64,000 bases of DNA, taken from contig NC_065572.1 in assembly GCF_937616625.2 (NCBI RefSeq), forward strand, positions 73,530,653 through 73,594,652. Direction: 5' to 3'. A program made the position numbers and the translations under genes. The notes under the pieces were generated by a model. That model ran no database searches and was not told the DNA's origin. It saw only the letters and a list, made by a program, of their open reading frames with translations. Below, piece after piece: positions 12,218 to 22,144 of the stretch (position 1 is the first letter of the stretch; each line of letters starts with the position of its first letter). Origin of the DNA: Mercurialis annua (Eukaryota; Streptophyta; Magnoliopsida; Malpighiales; Euphorbiaceae).

Positions 12218-12640
12218 TGATAATTGTGAAATTATCAACGACTTCGAGTGACCGGATTTAAGCTCCATTCTTGAGTTCAAGTGACGTAGGTCCGCCTGAG
12301 ATTAAGAACAAACAAGTCAGAAGAACGCCGGAGAGGGTCTCCGGACGTTCACTCCGACGAGCAAGTCAGTATTTGTCTTTAAAAGAATATATTAAAAGTA
12401 TTATGTGAAAGAGGTGGAAAGCTTACCCCCTTATTGATGTGTTGTCTTGGCTTATATAGACACATGTTTTGTTGGTTTCTTTGTAAACTAGCAATGTGGG
12501 ATAGAAATAGCATTTCTATGTATGTTTATATGGAGACTCATCTTGGTATTTATGCTTATCAATGCTAGGTAATCAGTGTTGCCCTTTAGTAAAATTGGTC
12601 TCTTAGGTGATTTGCGGTAATACCATCTATATTGTTATCA
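12218..12640 (-). repeat. 5' LTR of the hairpin-array retrotransposon
   Basis: 423 bp, begins and ends TG...CA, with the same terminal 8-4-8 hairpin as its partner. On the minus strand it contains TATATAAG (12451-12458), a likely core promoter that would drive transcription through the array. Confidence 0.93.
12451..12458 (-). promoter_or_regulatory. TATA box inside the 5' LTR
   Basis: TATATAAG followed by CCAAGACAACAC on the minus strand. The position, with over 200 bp of LTR downstream, suits a U3/R promoter and agrees with the orientation given by the primer site and purine tract. Confidence 0.6.
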
Positions 12641-13115
12641 TATATCATCAAGATGGTAATCTTTTTGTAGAAAAACAATAGTTCGGTAATTATTTTATAA
12701 TTTTTTATAGTTTACTAATTGTTTTATAAAAAAATTATAGTTTGATAATAATTTTATAACTTTTTATACCAAGATAACTATTTTTAATAAAAATCTATAA
12801 TTCATTGACCTCAAAAATATTTAACTCACCAACAATCACCAAGATGAAATCAGTGACAGAGCTAGGATTACTATGCTAGGGGGCCAAATCACAAATCACA
12901 ATATACCTAATATGTCTATTTTTAATTTTTATTATAAATTAAATGTTAACATAAAATTAAATGAATATATAAAATTATAATATTAAGTTATAAGAAATCA
13001 CAAATAAATTCATAAAAGAACACAACACTGATAATAATAATGACAAATCATAAAAATATAAAAATAAATTGAAGGAAATACTAAAACACCAACTTGACAA
13101 TTGAAGAACAAAAAA

Positions 13116-13451
13116 GGCCAAACTTATATAGAGGTCTTTATACTTTACACTTTTTTTCTGTAGGTCCTTATACTTCATTTTTATATTATCTGATCCCTCT
13201 ACTTACCTATTTTTGATTTTCAGGTCCTTTATGAGTTTTTTCCAGTCCCTCTACTTATAATTTTTGTTTTCTCCGGTCCTTCTACTTACAATTTTTGTTT
13301 CCTCCAGCCACACAAAAGGATTGGCAAAAATTCATAAAGGACCTGAAAATCAAAAATAGGTAAGTAGAGGGACCAAATAATACAAAAATGAAGTATAAAG
13401 ACCTGCGGAAAAAAATGTGTAAAGTACAGGGACCTCTATATGGATTAAGCC
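13116..13451. mobile_element. MULE-type MITE, about 336 bp
   Basis: Long inverted repeats of about 140 bp, with ends ggccaaacttatatagagg and, from the right, ggcttaatccatatagagg. It is flanked by the 9-bp duplication aacaaaaaa at 13107-13115 and 13452-13460. No ORF. Its ends resemble those of the Pack-MULE at 42222-44065. Confidence 0.85.
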
Positions 13452-13615
13452 AACAAAAAATTAAATGTTGGTAATATTTGTAACACCACGCATACAATCT
13501 CTTCACAATATATAAATAGGTAAGCCAAGCACACATACTTAGTCACCCAATTTGATCACATTAAGAAGTAAAAAAGAAAGAAAGATGACTTACTGTTTCA
13601 ATAGGTGACGGATAT

Positions 13616-16202
13616 CAATTTTTCTTTCTATCTAAAAGTTTGTGCCCGACGTTCGTTGGCGAGCTAAACTCATCTATAATTGAATCAGTGATAAACATCA
13701 TAGCAATTTCCTTTTCAATATAAAGAGTCAAACAATCATTCAAAAAGTCATCTTCCATTTTATTTCGAATCTTTGTCTTCACTATCTTCATGATTGAAAA
13801 TGCCTTTTTAGCAGTTGTCGTTGACACGAAAAGAGTAAGAACAAGCCTAATCAATTTGTCGACAAGCAGATATATCACCGCTTTTCTAGTTCTCATAAGC
13901 CCTTGACATAATTCTTGAAGATTAAGAGAGTTTCTTAATTCTTAATGACTTGAAATGTCAATTTCAAAGAGCTGAAGTTCGATCCTTAAACGCAACAATT
14001 CTTGCTCGGTAAAGTCACTAGGATATAACTTTTCTGCAAGTTTGCAAATATCATCAATCTTGATGATTTAAAACTATCTCTGGGATCCAAAGCAAAACTA
14101 AGAATAAGTAACTCCACGGAATGTTCATTAAACCTACTATTCAATTCTTGCAATTGATAATCAATAGTAGATAAAAATATATCAATCCGGTAGTGATGTT
14201 CCAAAGTAATTTCACTTTGTTGATGCCGATCTCGACCACGCCTCCCAATATATTGAGCTTCCATATCTGGTGCACTAATTTTATGATCTTCGCAAAATGA
14301 TTTCACTTTGATAAGAAATGCATCCCAACCAAAGTCCCTTAAATTTTTAATTAGTGTCTTTGTACTCGATACGACATGCATCACATTTAATATATCTTGA
14401 TATTTACGTTGCAATGATTGACAAAGAACTCGGGTGATTTCCATGAGCTCTTTCATAAGATGTAAAATGAAAATAAAATCAAAAGATGATAATTAATACA
14501 AAGCAAAATCTGCATCTTCCCTTTGAGAATATGAAGCTCCTTCATCAACCATCTTGCTTAGAACAACACAAGTTGCGTTGAACATCTTCAATAAGCTAGA
14601 ATTAGAATCTAGATAAGAGCTCCAACGAGTATCTCCTGTCCGCATTAAGGTGCCAATTTGATTAAGTCCTTTACCAGTTTCAAGCTCATTATTTGCAATT
14701 TTTTCAGCAAGTTCAGTAGATTGAGCCTCCTTTAACTCATCATTACGCTTGCTAGATGCAGTAATAATGTTGATAATAAAAACCAAGTTGGTGAAGAATT
14801 GATGAACATAAGCAACTTCTCGTGATGCTACAATCAAAGCCAATTGTAAGCCATATGTTAGACAATGGATGTAGTATGCATAAGGATAAGCATCATAAAC
14901 TAAAGCTTGTAATCCGTTCCATTCCCTCTCATATTACTTGCTCCATCATATCTTTGTCCATGTATATTCTGAATGGATAAATTATGTCGAGCAAGAACAT
15001 AAAAAATCTCATCTCATAAAGTTATAGCTTTGGTATCTTTCACATGAACAATACTAAAAAATCGTTCACGGATAAACCTATCTTTGTCCATAAATCTTAA
15101 ACTGAGAGTCATTTGCTCCCATTTTGACTCATCCCGATATTCATCCATAATAATACAAAATTTTGCATCACCTATCTTTTGGCGAATTTGTCTTTTGATT
15201 TTGGAGGAAAACACAAAAATAATCTCCTTTTGTATATCTGGTGATGTATATGAAGCATTTTTTGGAGCATTATCTTGAACAACATTTGCCACCTTTTCAT
15301 GTGTATAAATAGAAAGAAAATAACATATAATTAAAAAGGAAAGAAGAAAACAACAACAAAAAGATCATACCTTGTCATTGTATGTAGCGATCAACTTTAT
15401 GAGTTCAAGAAAATGCCTACGATTGAGAGAAGTTAAAGTTTCATCACGCCCTCTAAAAGCGCTAGTTTGAAAAGTAAGCCACCGAATCACATCCATATAA
15501 ATTTTAAGTCTTAATCGATTTATTGCAATTGCTCGGATGTATGCTTTTCCACCAAATTTGATATATGTTGAAAAACATTCGTCAAGTCATTGCAAGTTTT
15601 GATGGCGTTTTTATGAACTGAATTAGGAAGTTTTCCCATATGACGAAGAAAAACACAACGTTTTCCATCATTGACTTTCTTCCAATTTCTAAAGCCACCA
15701 ACAACAAAGGTATTCAAAAGTTTGTCACTTGGTTGAATAAACAAATAGCATGGCAAACAATAAACAACATCACTGGAAGGAGAATACTCTAACCACGACG
15801 GAAACAAATTGAACCAAGCACTACAAAAATGGCGAGGGTGATTTTCCAAGCCTGATGATGGGTATTTCTTATGTACGCATTGATAAGGACCACCTTTGAT
15901 ATAAACACGTTGAATTTCTTCTAGTTGATTTGCAGGATAATTCCATATTGGTGGACATTTTCTCGGATCACGTTCTAAGCAAGCAATTTCAATTTTTTCT
16001 ACCATTTGTTGGTTCTTTTGGATATTATAAGGGGTGGAATTTCAACACATGAAACAAAAGTTTAATCTTTATTATAAATTGATTCAACTCTTTGAATTTT
16101 TTGGGGAGGATCCGATGTTTCGGTACAAAGATTCGATGGTTGCTCTACTTGCTCGATATTTTTTTTTTTAAAAACCATATCAATAGTTGTCGATTTTCCC
16201 AT
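13616..16202 (-). pseudogene. hAT transposase pseudogene (TTF-type zinc finger, C-terminal dimerisation domain)
   Basis: Reads from MGKSTTIDMVFKKK at 16202 down to about 13616 in several frames. The order is that of plant TTF-type/hAT proteins: a TTF-type zinc-finger region at 15520-16005 (RDPRKCPPIWNYPANQLEEI; FCSAWFNLFPSWLEYS); a catalytic-core segment at 14493-15292 (VVQDNAPKNASYTSPDIQKE; KGLNQIGTLMRTGDTRWSSY); then 13986-14456 (LSFALDPRDSFKSSRL); and the dimerisation region at 13616-13896 (STTTAKKAFSIMKIVKTKIR). It is broken by stops in the N-terminal part, a frameshift near 15520, a TGA after KDTKAITL near 15014 and a frameshift near 14940. A probable intron lies at about 15290-15371. 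Transposition activity must be lost. Confidence 0.88.
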
Positions 16203-16476
16203 ATCACCTAAATATTATAATTCTGTAAATAAGTAAAATAATACCTAAATTTGAAATAGAAAAACAAACAATAAATAGAGAATATAAAAAATTAAATTTT
16301 AAAAAGTGATGTTTACCTTTCTTTCGTAGATGACCACTGATTTCTATTTTAGTTGATAATTTTCTTCTCTTTCAAATGAGTGTAACGTCTAATTTGTTAA
16401 AGTAAAGACACAGAATTTTCATAGAAAAACTGATGACTAGAAAAGAACTATGGCTTTTTGAATTTTGATTGCTAAG

Positions 16477-16581
16477 TGAAATGGGAATCCCACATTGGTT
16501 GTGTGTGTGAATGGACATGTGTTTAAATATTGATTGGGCACCTCTACTTAACACCAATTGGTTTTAAGATGGAATCTAACA
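16477..16581 (+). repeat. short LTR remnant of a TRIM-type element
   Basis: About 105 bp from TGAAATGGGAATCCCACATT to GGAATCTAACA. It matches, in reverse orientation, the LTR of the TRIM at 50414-51295. No second copy or internal region is present here, so it is a solo or truncated LTR. Confidence 0.6.
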
Positions 16582-16589
16582 TTTTTTTT

Positions 16590-17460
16590 TAAAATAAAGA
16601 CAACACTTGGCCAAGTTATAAAAAAGGGTATCACAGTTTGTAATGCCCATAAGCTAATATATATGTAATAACAAGAACCATAATCTGATCCAACATCAAT
16701 AAACTAATAAGCCATAAAAATTCTAAAAATATCTCCTTTTGAACATCTTTCTCTTAAATCTAGATAAACAAAATATAGGCTTGTCATTGATCCCTCAGGC
16801 CTCTAATAAAGCTCAAATGGCCACATAATTACCCATTGTTTTAGTTTGAACTACTTCTATACCATCAATTTGCTTAACTAGGCTAACATCTTAAGCATCC
16901 TCAAAAAGATAAACTAGTGATTCCGAACATCTCATAACCTCCTAGCAAACAGTAGTCCAACTATGCAACATACGAACGTGCCCAATGTCAAAACTTACAC
17001 TCAAACCATAATTGTTCACAATGTGAACATAGATACTTGGAAATTTACAAGATTCTGCGACCATCAATGCAGGAACCATTAGTAGATTTGAACCAGGAAT
17101 CACTTCACCAACACACATTATATTTTTCATATAAAACTTATACACATGATTTAAACTGGTTACCAACTCGTGGTATGAAACTTGAGGAAGCTAGTTTGGG
17201 TAAGAACTCATCATTTGAATGACTTTTGATTGTGGATATATAGCAGGCTGATTCTGCATTACAGTGTCAACTTGCATCCAAGTCGCATTCGGTTGAGCAA
17301 TCTGAAAGTCATCCATATATATTGATGATACCTTCAACCTCATTTCCATCGAATATAGTTGAGTTTATAGAGTTCTGCCATGACCTAATAAAATAGAGTT
17401 CTTTATCAATTAATAAAATAGTTTCCGTAAAATCATTACTAATAGTTAATAATTCTTTTT
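16590..17460. other. right-hand part of the hAT element, unassigned
   Basis: Minus-strand reading of 16942-17166 is open (PALMVAESCKFPSIYVHIV) and continues past stops to about 16780 with protein-like composition. This may be a captured or decayed gene fragment. I could not name the family. Confidence 0.3.
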
Positions 17461-18063
17461 TTTTTAAGTCGGGAAGGGCCATGACCGTCTCACGCCTACC
17501 ACTGGCTCCGTCCTTAGATGAAATGCTAGCTGACTTGGACAGGAAATTAACGGAATTTGTGCAAAGAAGATTAAAATAAACAAAAATGACTATTAAATTA
17601 TATGTTCAATATTCCATAAGGAATAGAAATTATATTTTATGTTACACAGACTCTTCAAATTGAATTAATATTATGAATAAATAACATTCACCTTCAAAAA
17701 GTCGAATTCCCCCAACATTGATGTTAACGTCCAACTTGTTAAGTGTTTTGGAAAATATTAGCTCTTTAATGACACCTATTACTAATTTCTTGGAAAATGA
17801 TCAATTTGTATGCACCAACACTACTTCTAAAGCTTTGTAGAAAAATTAAGAAAAGAATGTTCGAAGCTTATGTATTAGGGCTGCAAAATTGTTTTAAGGT
17901 ATTTGAAGTGGCTAATGATTCACAAGTAGATATTACAGGAATTTTAAGTCAAAAGGTCATCATATTGCTTAGTTTAGTGAAAAGTTATATGAAGTAAGAA
18001 AAAAAGTACTCTATTTACGGTAAAAAGTTAGTTTTATACTCTAATCCTACATCAACCTTACCC

Positions 18064-18241
18064 AGGGACGGATGTAGGTTGGGGCAGGCTGCAGCGCCCG
18101 CCTCAATTGACTTCCTAAATTCCTTAGGGAACCAAATTTTTCACCATAAGAATTTAACTTTTCCGTCGTCGTTGCCCGCTTTAATTTTCTGTTTTCACCA
18201 TATGAACCCTACCTAATCAAAATATCTAGCTACGCCATTGG
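18064..18241. mobile_element. hAT MITE, 178 bp
   Basis: Begins agggacggatgtagg and ends ctagctacgccattgg, an imperfect inverted repeat. It has a perfect 8-bp duplication, ccttaccc, at 18056-18063 and 18242-18249. It sits within the WD40 pseudogene, just before its exon 10 remnant. Confidence 0.75.
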
Positions 18242-18766
18242 CCTTACCCAATTTGTCATACATCATTCAGTATAGATAAAAGAGCTTTAAAACAAAATTA
18301 TCATAAATCAGACCTGATTGTCCATATTTATTTGGATGTTGTGAATAATGTAAGGGGTCTTGGCATTTGTTGTAAGCTTAATAATGGAAGAGCAGCCATA
18401 TTTCTATCTGGTGTAGTAACTTTTCCATTGTCGAGTTTTGGATACTAATAATGATGGAGCATGTCTTTATATGAGGCCGCTTCAACAAAAAAAGTAAGGT
18501 ATACATTAACATAAAAACATTATACTGAAAAATAGATACATATAATATAAATAATCTTACAAGGCAATAAAAAAAAACTCAGAAATAATAATATCGAACT
18601 CTCCCGTTTTAATGGAGTCTCTCTCTCTCTCCTATTCTAACGTTTCCTAGGGTTAGGTTTTTTCTTCAGTTTTGAAGTTTTTTCTCAGTTTTTTTAGTGC
18701 TTTCTACGTCTCTGTACATTCCATGTATCTGTTCCTTGTGTTTGTGGGATATCTGGTTTTTTCGGG

Positions 18767-20082
18767 ATGGAGGAAGGGTTAGTTAACACTTGTGCTCAGC
18801 TCCGATTGACAGATGAAGAACAAAACGCCCTTAATTTAGAAGATGTTGTTGATGATGTTATTGAGGAGAAAACGGGGTTATGTGTGGTGGGTAAACTCCT
18901 AACAGGAAAACCTATAACCTGAATAATATAAAGAATGCACTTACGAGTGCCTGGCAGCTGGCTAGGAAATTTAATTTACGTGATGTTGGAAATAACTTGT
19001 TTATTTGTGAGTTTTTTACTAAGGCTAATAAGGGAAGAATTCTAAGAGAAGGTCCTTGGCACTTCGATAAGCAAATCAAATTATTTGAGGCTTTGAACGG
19101 CAATATGCAACCAAACAATCTAATGCTTGATCGTTGTCCGGTTTGGGTTTGTATTTATGACCTACCTCTAAACTATAGGGGTTCTGCTGCTATGAGCAAA
19201 ATTAGAGTTAAAATTGGTAGGATCATCGAGAGGGACGATGAGGAAGGAGTAGGATAGGATAAGTTTTGTCGTATTCGTGTCTTGATAGATACCATTAAAC
19301 CTTTGATGAGGGGAACGAAAGTCGTTAATCCGCTGGGCAAAAACTGTTGGATTTCGTTCAAATATGAGCGTATTCAAAATTTCTGATATTGGTGTGGCTT
19401 GCTTGACCACATGGAGGTTGATTGTGAAGTTAAACCGGAGATGACGGAGGTGTCGGAGTGGTCGTATGGCCTTGGATTACGTGCTACACCTCGGTAAAGA
19501 AAACAAATGAGTGGTAGTTCTATGATAAGTGGTGCTAGTAGGAGATATGAGGGATATTCGAACACAACTTCCTCAAAATATTCTGTTAGGGATGAAGTTA
19601 GGCGATCCCTAAATTCAGATGAGGTAGTGCAAGTTGTACTTGAGAATGCTAATGATGATCTGGTGAGTAATGTGGGAAAGGGCGATATGCATGGGATTGT
19701 TGCAAGCAATGTAGTCCATGCAGAAGATAATATCCTGGACAACTTGGAAGGGCTGGTTGAAGTCAATGTCAATCAGGGGGACTTAAGGAAGACTAGGGTT
19801 GATTCGCCTAGCTCATGCAGTATTATTCATGACAAAGAATTGTCTGGAAACAGTGGAAAGAAAAGGACATGGAGTCGAAATAAAGCAGATCGAAAAGGTG
19901 GAAAGGGTGGCAGTAGCGATGTGGGGAAGCTGGTTTCTACCAAACGAAATCACTTGTCTATCCAGGATGTTAGGGATCCGGTTAATATTTTCTCAAAGAA
20001 GGTTAGAGATGGATCGACGGATCAGTTTGGTAACATTGAGATATCAGCGGAGACTGACGAGCAATCTCGCCGGATGCAATGA
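18767..20082 (+). pseudogene. LINE ORF1 (DUF4283/zinc-knuckle type), decayed
   Basis: Plant L1-type LINE first ORF, starting at ATG 18767 (MEEGLVNTCAQLRLTDEEQ). The DUF4283-like part is clear (FICEFFTKANKGRILREGPW; CPVWVCIYDLPLNYRGSAAM), followed by a CCHC knuckle (YWCGLLDHMEVDCEVK) near 19385 and a basic C-terminal tail. Breaks: a frameshift near 18915, a stop at 19255 (VG*DKFCRI), a stop replacing the first knuckle cysteine at 19384, and another near 19497. It ends at TGA 20080-20082, overlapping the ORF2 start as ATGA. ORF1 proteins bind RNA in the retrotransposition particle. This copy cannot. Confidence 0.85.
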
Positions 20083-21434
20083 GAATTTTAAGTTGGAACC
20101 TCCAAGGTGTGGGGAATCCTTGGACGGTTAGGTAGACCTGGCAATTCGTGTCTGCGGGTCATAAACGGGTCAAACCCGTTTAAACACGAACACGATTAGT
20201 CTAAACATGAACACGACACGATTATTAATCGGGTTTCATTTACAAAAGCCAAACACAACGCGAATATTATACGGGTTACACGACCCGACACGTATAAACA
20301 CGTTTATTTAAATGTGTTAACAAATTAACCCGTTTAAAGTGACACGTTTAAACCCGTTTAATTATTTAAATACTTTTTAAACTTATTTAATATAACACCA
20401 AATGAATTATTACTATATTTTAAGATAAATATTATCATAATTATATATATAATAAGAAAATTAAATAAAAATTAAAAATTTAATAGCATTTAAATTATAA
20501 AAATAAATAATATTTAATTAAATCTTATTAATCGTGTTTAAACGTGTTTAAACGGGTTAGGCAGGTATAACCCGTTTAGACACGAAATTAATCGTGTCAT
20601 AAACGGGTTGACCCGTTTATGACCCAAACCCATATACATCAAACCCAAACCCGTTTAACTTCGTGTTGTGTCGTATCATTTAATCGTGTCGTGTCTAAAA
20701 TTGACAGGTCTACGGTTAGGGCACTAAAATATATAATTCAAACAAATTCCCCAAGTATTTTCTTTTTGATGGAAACTAGACTCTCTGATATTTGTAAATG
20801 TTTTGGGTCCTTTAATTCTTTCATTGTTAATTCTAATGGTAGAAAAGGAGGGCCTGCCTTATTTTGGAATAAAAATTTAGAGGTTAATATTTTTGATTTT
20901 TCAGCGAATCACATTGCTATTTTTGCTACTGATCCGGTGTTGAATTTGAGATGGAAGGGCTTCGGTGTCTATATATGGCCGGAAGGATCAACAAAGTCCT
21001 TACTCGTGAGCTTTTAAAGCGTCTGTGTGAGGATAAAAGCGATCTCGTGTTGTTATTTGGCGATTTTAATCTCTATTTGTACAATGAGGAGAAACAAGGG
21101 GGTCGGGTTAGAGATCGAAGGGAGCTTGTTGAGTTCCGTTCAACTATTGATGAGTGTTGCGTTGCAGATATGGGGTTGGAGGGGCCTGCCTTTACCTGGA
21201 CAGATAGAAGGACTGGTGATTAGCTTATTCAAATTCGGCTTGATAGATGTTTTGCCAATTCTATGTGGCAAGATATCTATATTGAATGGCAAGTGACCCA
21301 TTTGGCGAGATATCAATCAGATCATTGCCTGATTATGTTGAGTACAAAGTCGTAAACTCAAAGATCAGGGGCAAAACTTTTTCATTTTGAACAGGTCTGG
21401 ATGAGACAAGCAGGGCAAATGCATATGAGCAATG
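20079..21434 (+). pseudogene. LINE ORF2 endonuclease domain, truncated and interrupted
   Basis: Starts at ATG 20079 (MRILSWNLQGVGNPWTVR). It is split by the hAT MITE at 20133-20712 and resumes in frame at 20721. Endonuclease motifs seen in order: SWN, METRL, LLFGDFN, GPAFTWTDRR, RLDRCF and SDHCLI, the catalytic set of APE-type LINE endonucleases. One frameshift lies near 20995 and a stop at 21222. The ORF is cut at 21434 by the Harbinger-type MITE. Perhaps 68 bp of LINE sequence follow it (22077-22144). Reverse transcriptase, 3' UTR and poly(A) are absent, so this is a 5' fragment. The element probably began near 18590. Confidence 0.85.
20133..20712. mobile_element. hAT MITE inserted in the LINE endonuclease ORF
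   Basis: 580 bp, ends TAGACCTGGCAA and, from the right, TAGACCTGTCAA. It has a perfect 8-bp duplication, cggttagg, at 20125-20132 and 20713-20720. Removing it and one duplication copy restores the ORF2 frame. The interior is full of 'aaacgggtt/aacccgttt' palindromes and the word 'cgtgtttaaacg'. Confidence 0.9.
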
Positions 21435-21437
21435 TTA

Positions 21438-22073
21438 GAGCATCCACAATTGTTAGACTATGTTTTAGTCTGATGAGATGACACGTCATCTTTCCATTAA
21501 ACTCAACTTTGTTCCACAATGGTTAGACTTTAAAAAATAAAATAATAAGGGATCCACTTAATTATATATTATTTTCTTTATAAAAATATATTCTATTCAT
21601 ATTTAATTTTTAAAATTATGTATAAATAATTACGTATAAATTATAAATTATATATAAAAAATAAATTAGAAATTATTAAAAATAATACATTAAAATATTA
21701 ATTTTTTTAGAAAAAAGACAATTTTATTATAATGGATATAATAAATATCATTAATAAAATGAAATCTATTCGTTATTAATTTTTTAATTAAACTATTACA
21801 TAATAAATTTATGTTAAATAAATGTTACTAATTTTTTTTATTGATAAGATTAAATAATACCTAAATTGCAGCACAAAAAATTTAAACTAAATTTTTTATA
21901 TCGAATTAAACATTATTCTATTGATAAAAAATAAAAAAAATGGGGTGCAGAATTGAGCGGTTGGTAAGTACCAACCTCTCAATTCTTATTGAGCTTTTCC
22001 CCAAACTTCAAAGTGGAAAAAGCTCAATGATAACCGGTTAATAACCGGTAAGAGCATCCCACTGTGGATGCTC
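21438..22073. mobile_element. PIF/Harbinger-type MITE inserted in the LINE
   Basis: 636 bp with ends GAGCATCCACA and, from the right, GAGCATCCACAGT. The 3-bp duplication TTA at 21435-21437 and 22074-22076 fits the PIF/Harbinger preference. AT-rich, no ORF. Further fold-back pairing lies inside both ends. Confidence 0.75.
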
Positions 22074-22144
22074 TTAGAAACGTAATGCAAACTAAATTTT
22101 GTCACTTACATTAAAAACACCAATATCACGATGCCTGAATTTAG

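Larger units (their letters stand above)
7873..12640 (-). mobile_element. non-autonomous LTR retrotransposon filled by a hairpin minisatellite array
   Basis: Two 423-bp direct repeats (7873-8295 and 12218-12640) start TGATAATTGTG, end TTGTTATCA, and differ at only 3 positions. A 5-bp target duplication, tatat, flanks the whole at 7868-7872 and 12641-12645. Orientation is minus. Next to the right LTR on the minus strand lies TTGGCGCCGTCTGTGGG, whose first bases match the 3' end of plant tRNA-Asp (a primer-binding site). Next to the left LTR is a purine tract with GAGGGGGGA. Both LTRs also hold a minus-strand TATATAAG. No gag, protease, reverse transcriptase or integrase is present. The interior is about 270 bp of leader plus a tandem array of about 3.6 kb. 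It must depend on enzymes from another element. The primer site and structure suggest Ty3/gypsy affinity, which is inference. Confidence 0.93.
12851..17516 (-). mobile_element. hAT DNA transposon, decayed, inserted in the WD40 pseudogene
   Basis: An 8-bp target duplication, gatgaaat, lies at 12843-12850 and 17517-17524. The ends are imperfect inverted repeats: CAGTGACAGAGCTAGG at left, and TAAGGACGGAGCCAGTGG read inward from the right. Joining the flanks rebuilds the exon 13 sequence of the WD40 gene, which independently supports these boundaries. It carries a dead hAT transposase on the minus strand, a MULE MITE (13116-13451), a short LTR remnant (16477-16581), and about 900 bp of unassigned sequence near the right end. 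Confidence 0.8.
12810..18440 (-). pseudogene. broken partial copy of the WD40 gene, split by transposons
   Basis: Three pieces align in order and on the same strand with the intact gene at 38-4795. 12815-12850 plus 17517-17640 match the start of exon 13 and the introns beside it (shared words: accaa, gatgaaatgc, agctga, tgtgcaaagaag, aacaaaaatgac). 17670-17700 matches the exon 12 donor side (acattcaccttca). 18290-18440 matches exon 10 (cctgattgtc, ttggatRYtgt, atttgttRtaagct). Exon 11 and parts of others are missing and the frame is destroyed. The first piece is interrupted by the hAT element at 12851-17516, and the stretch before exon 10 by the MITE at 18064-18241. 17701-18055 matches neither the parent gene nor anything I recognise. 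Confidence 0.75.
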
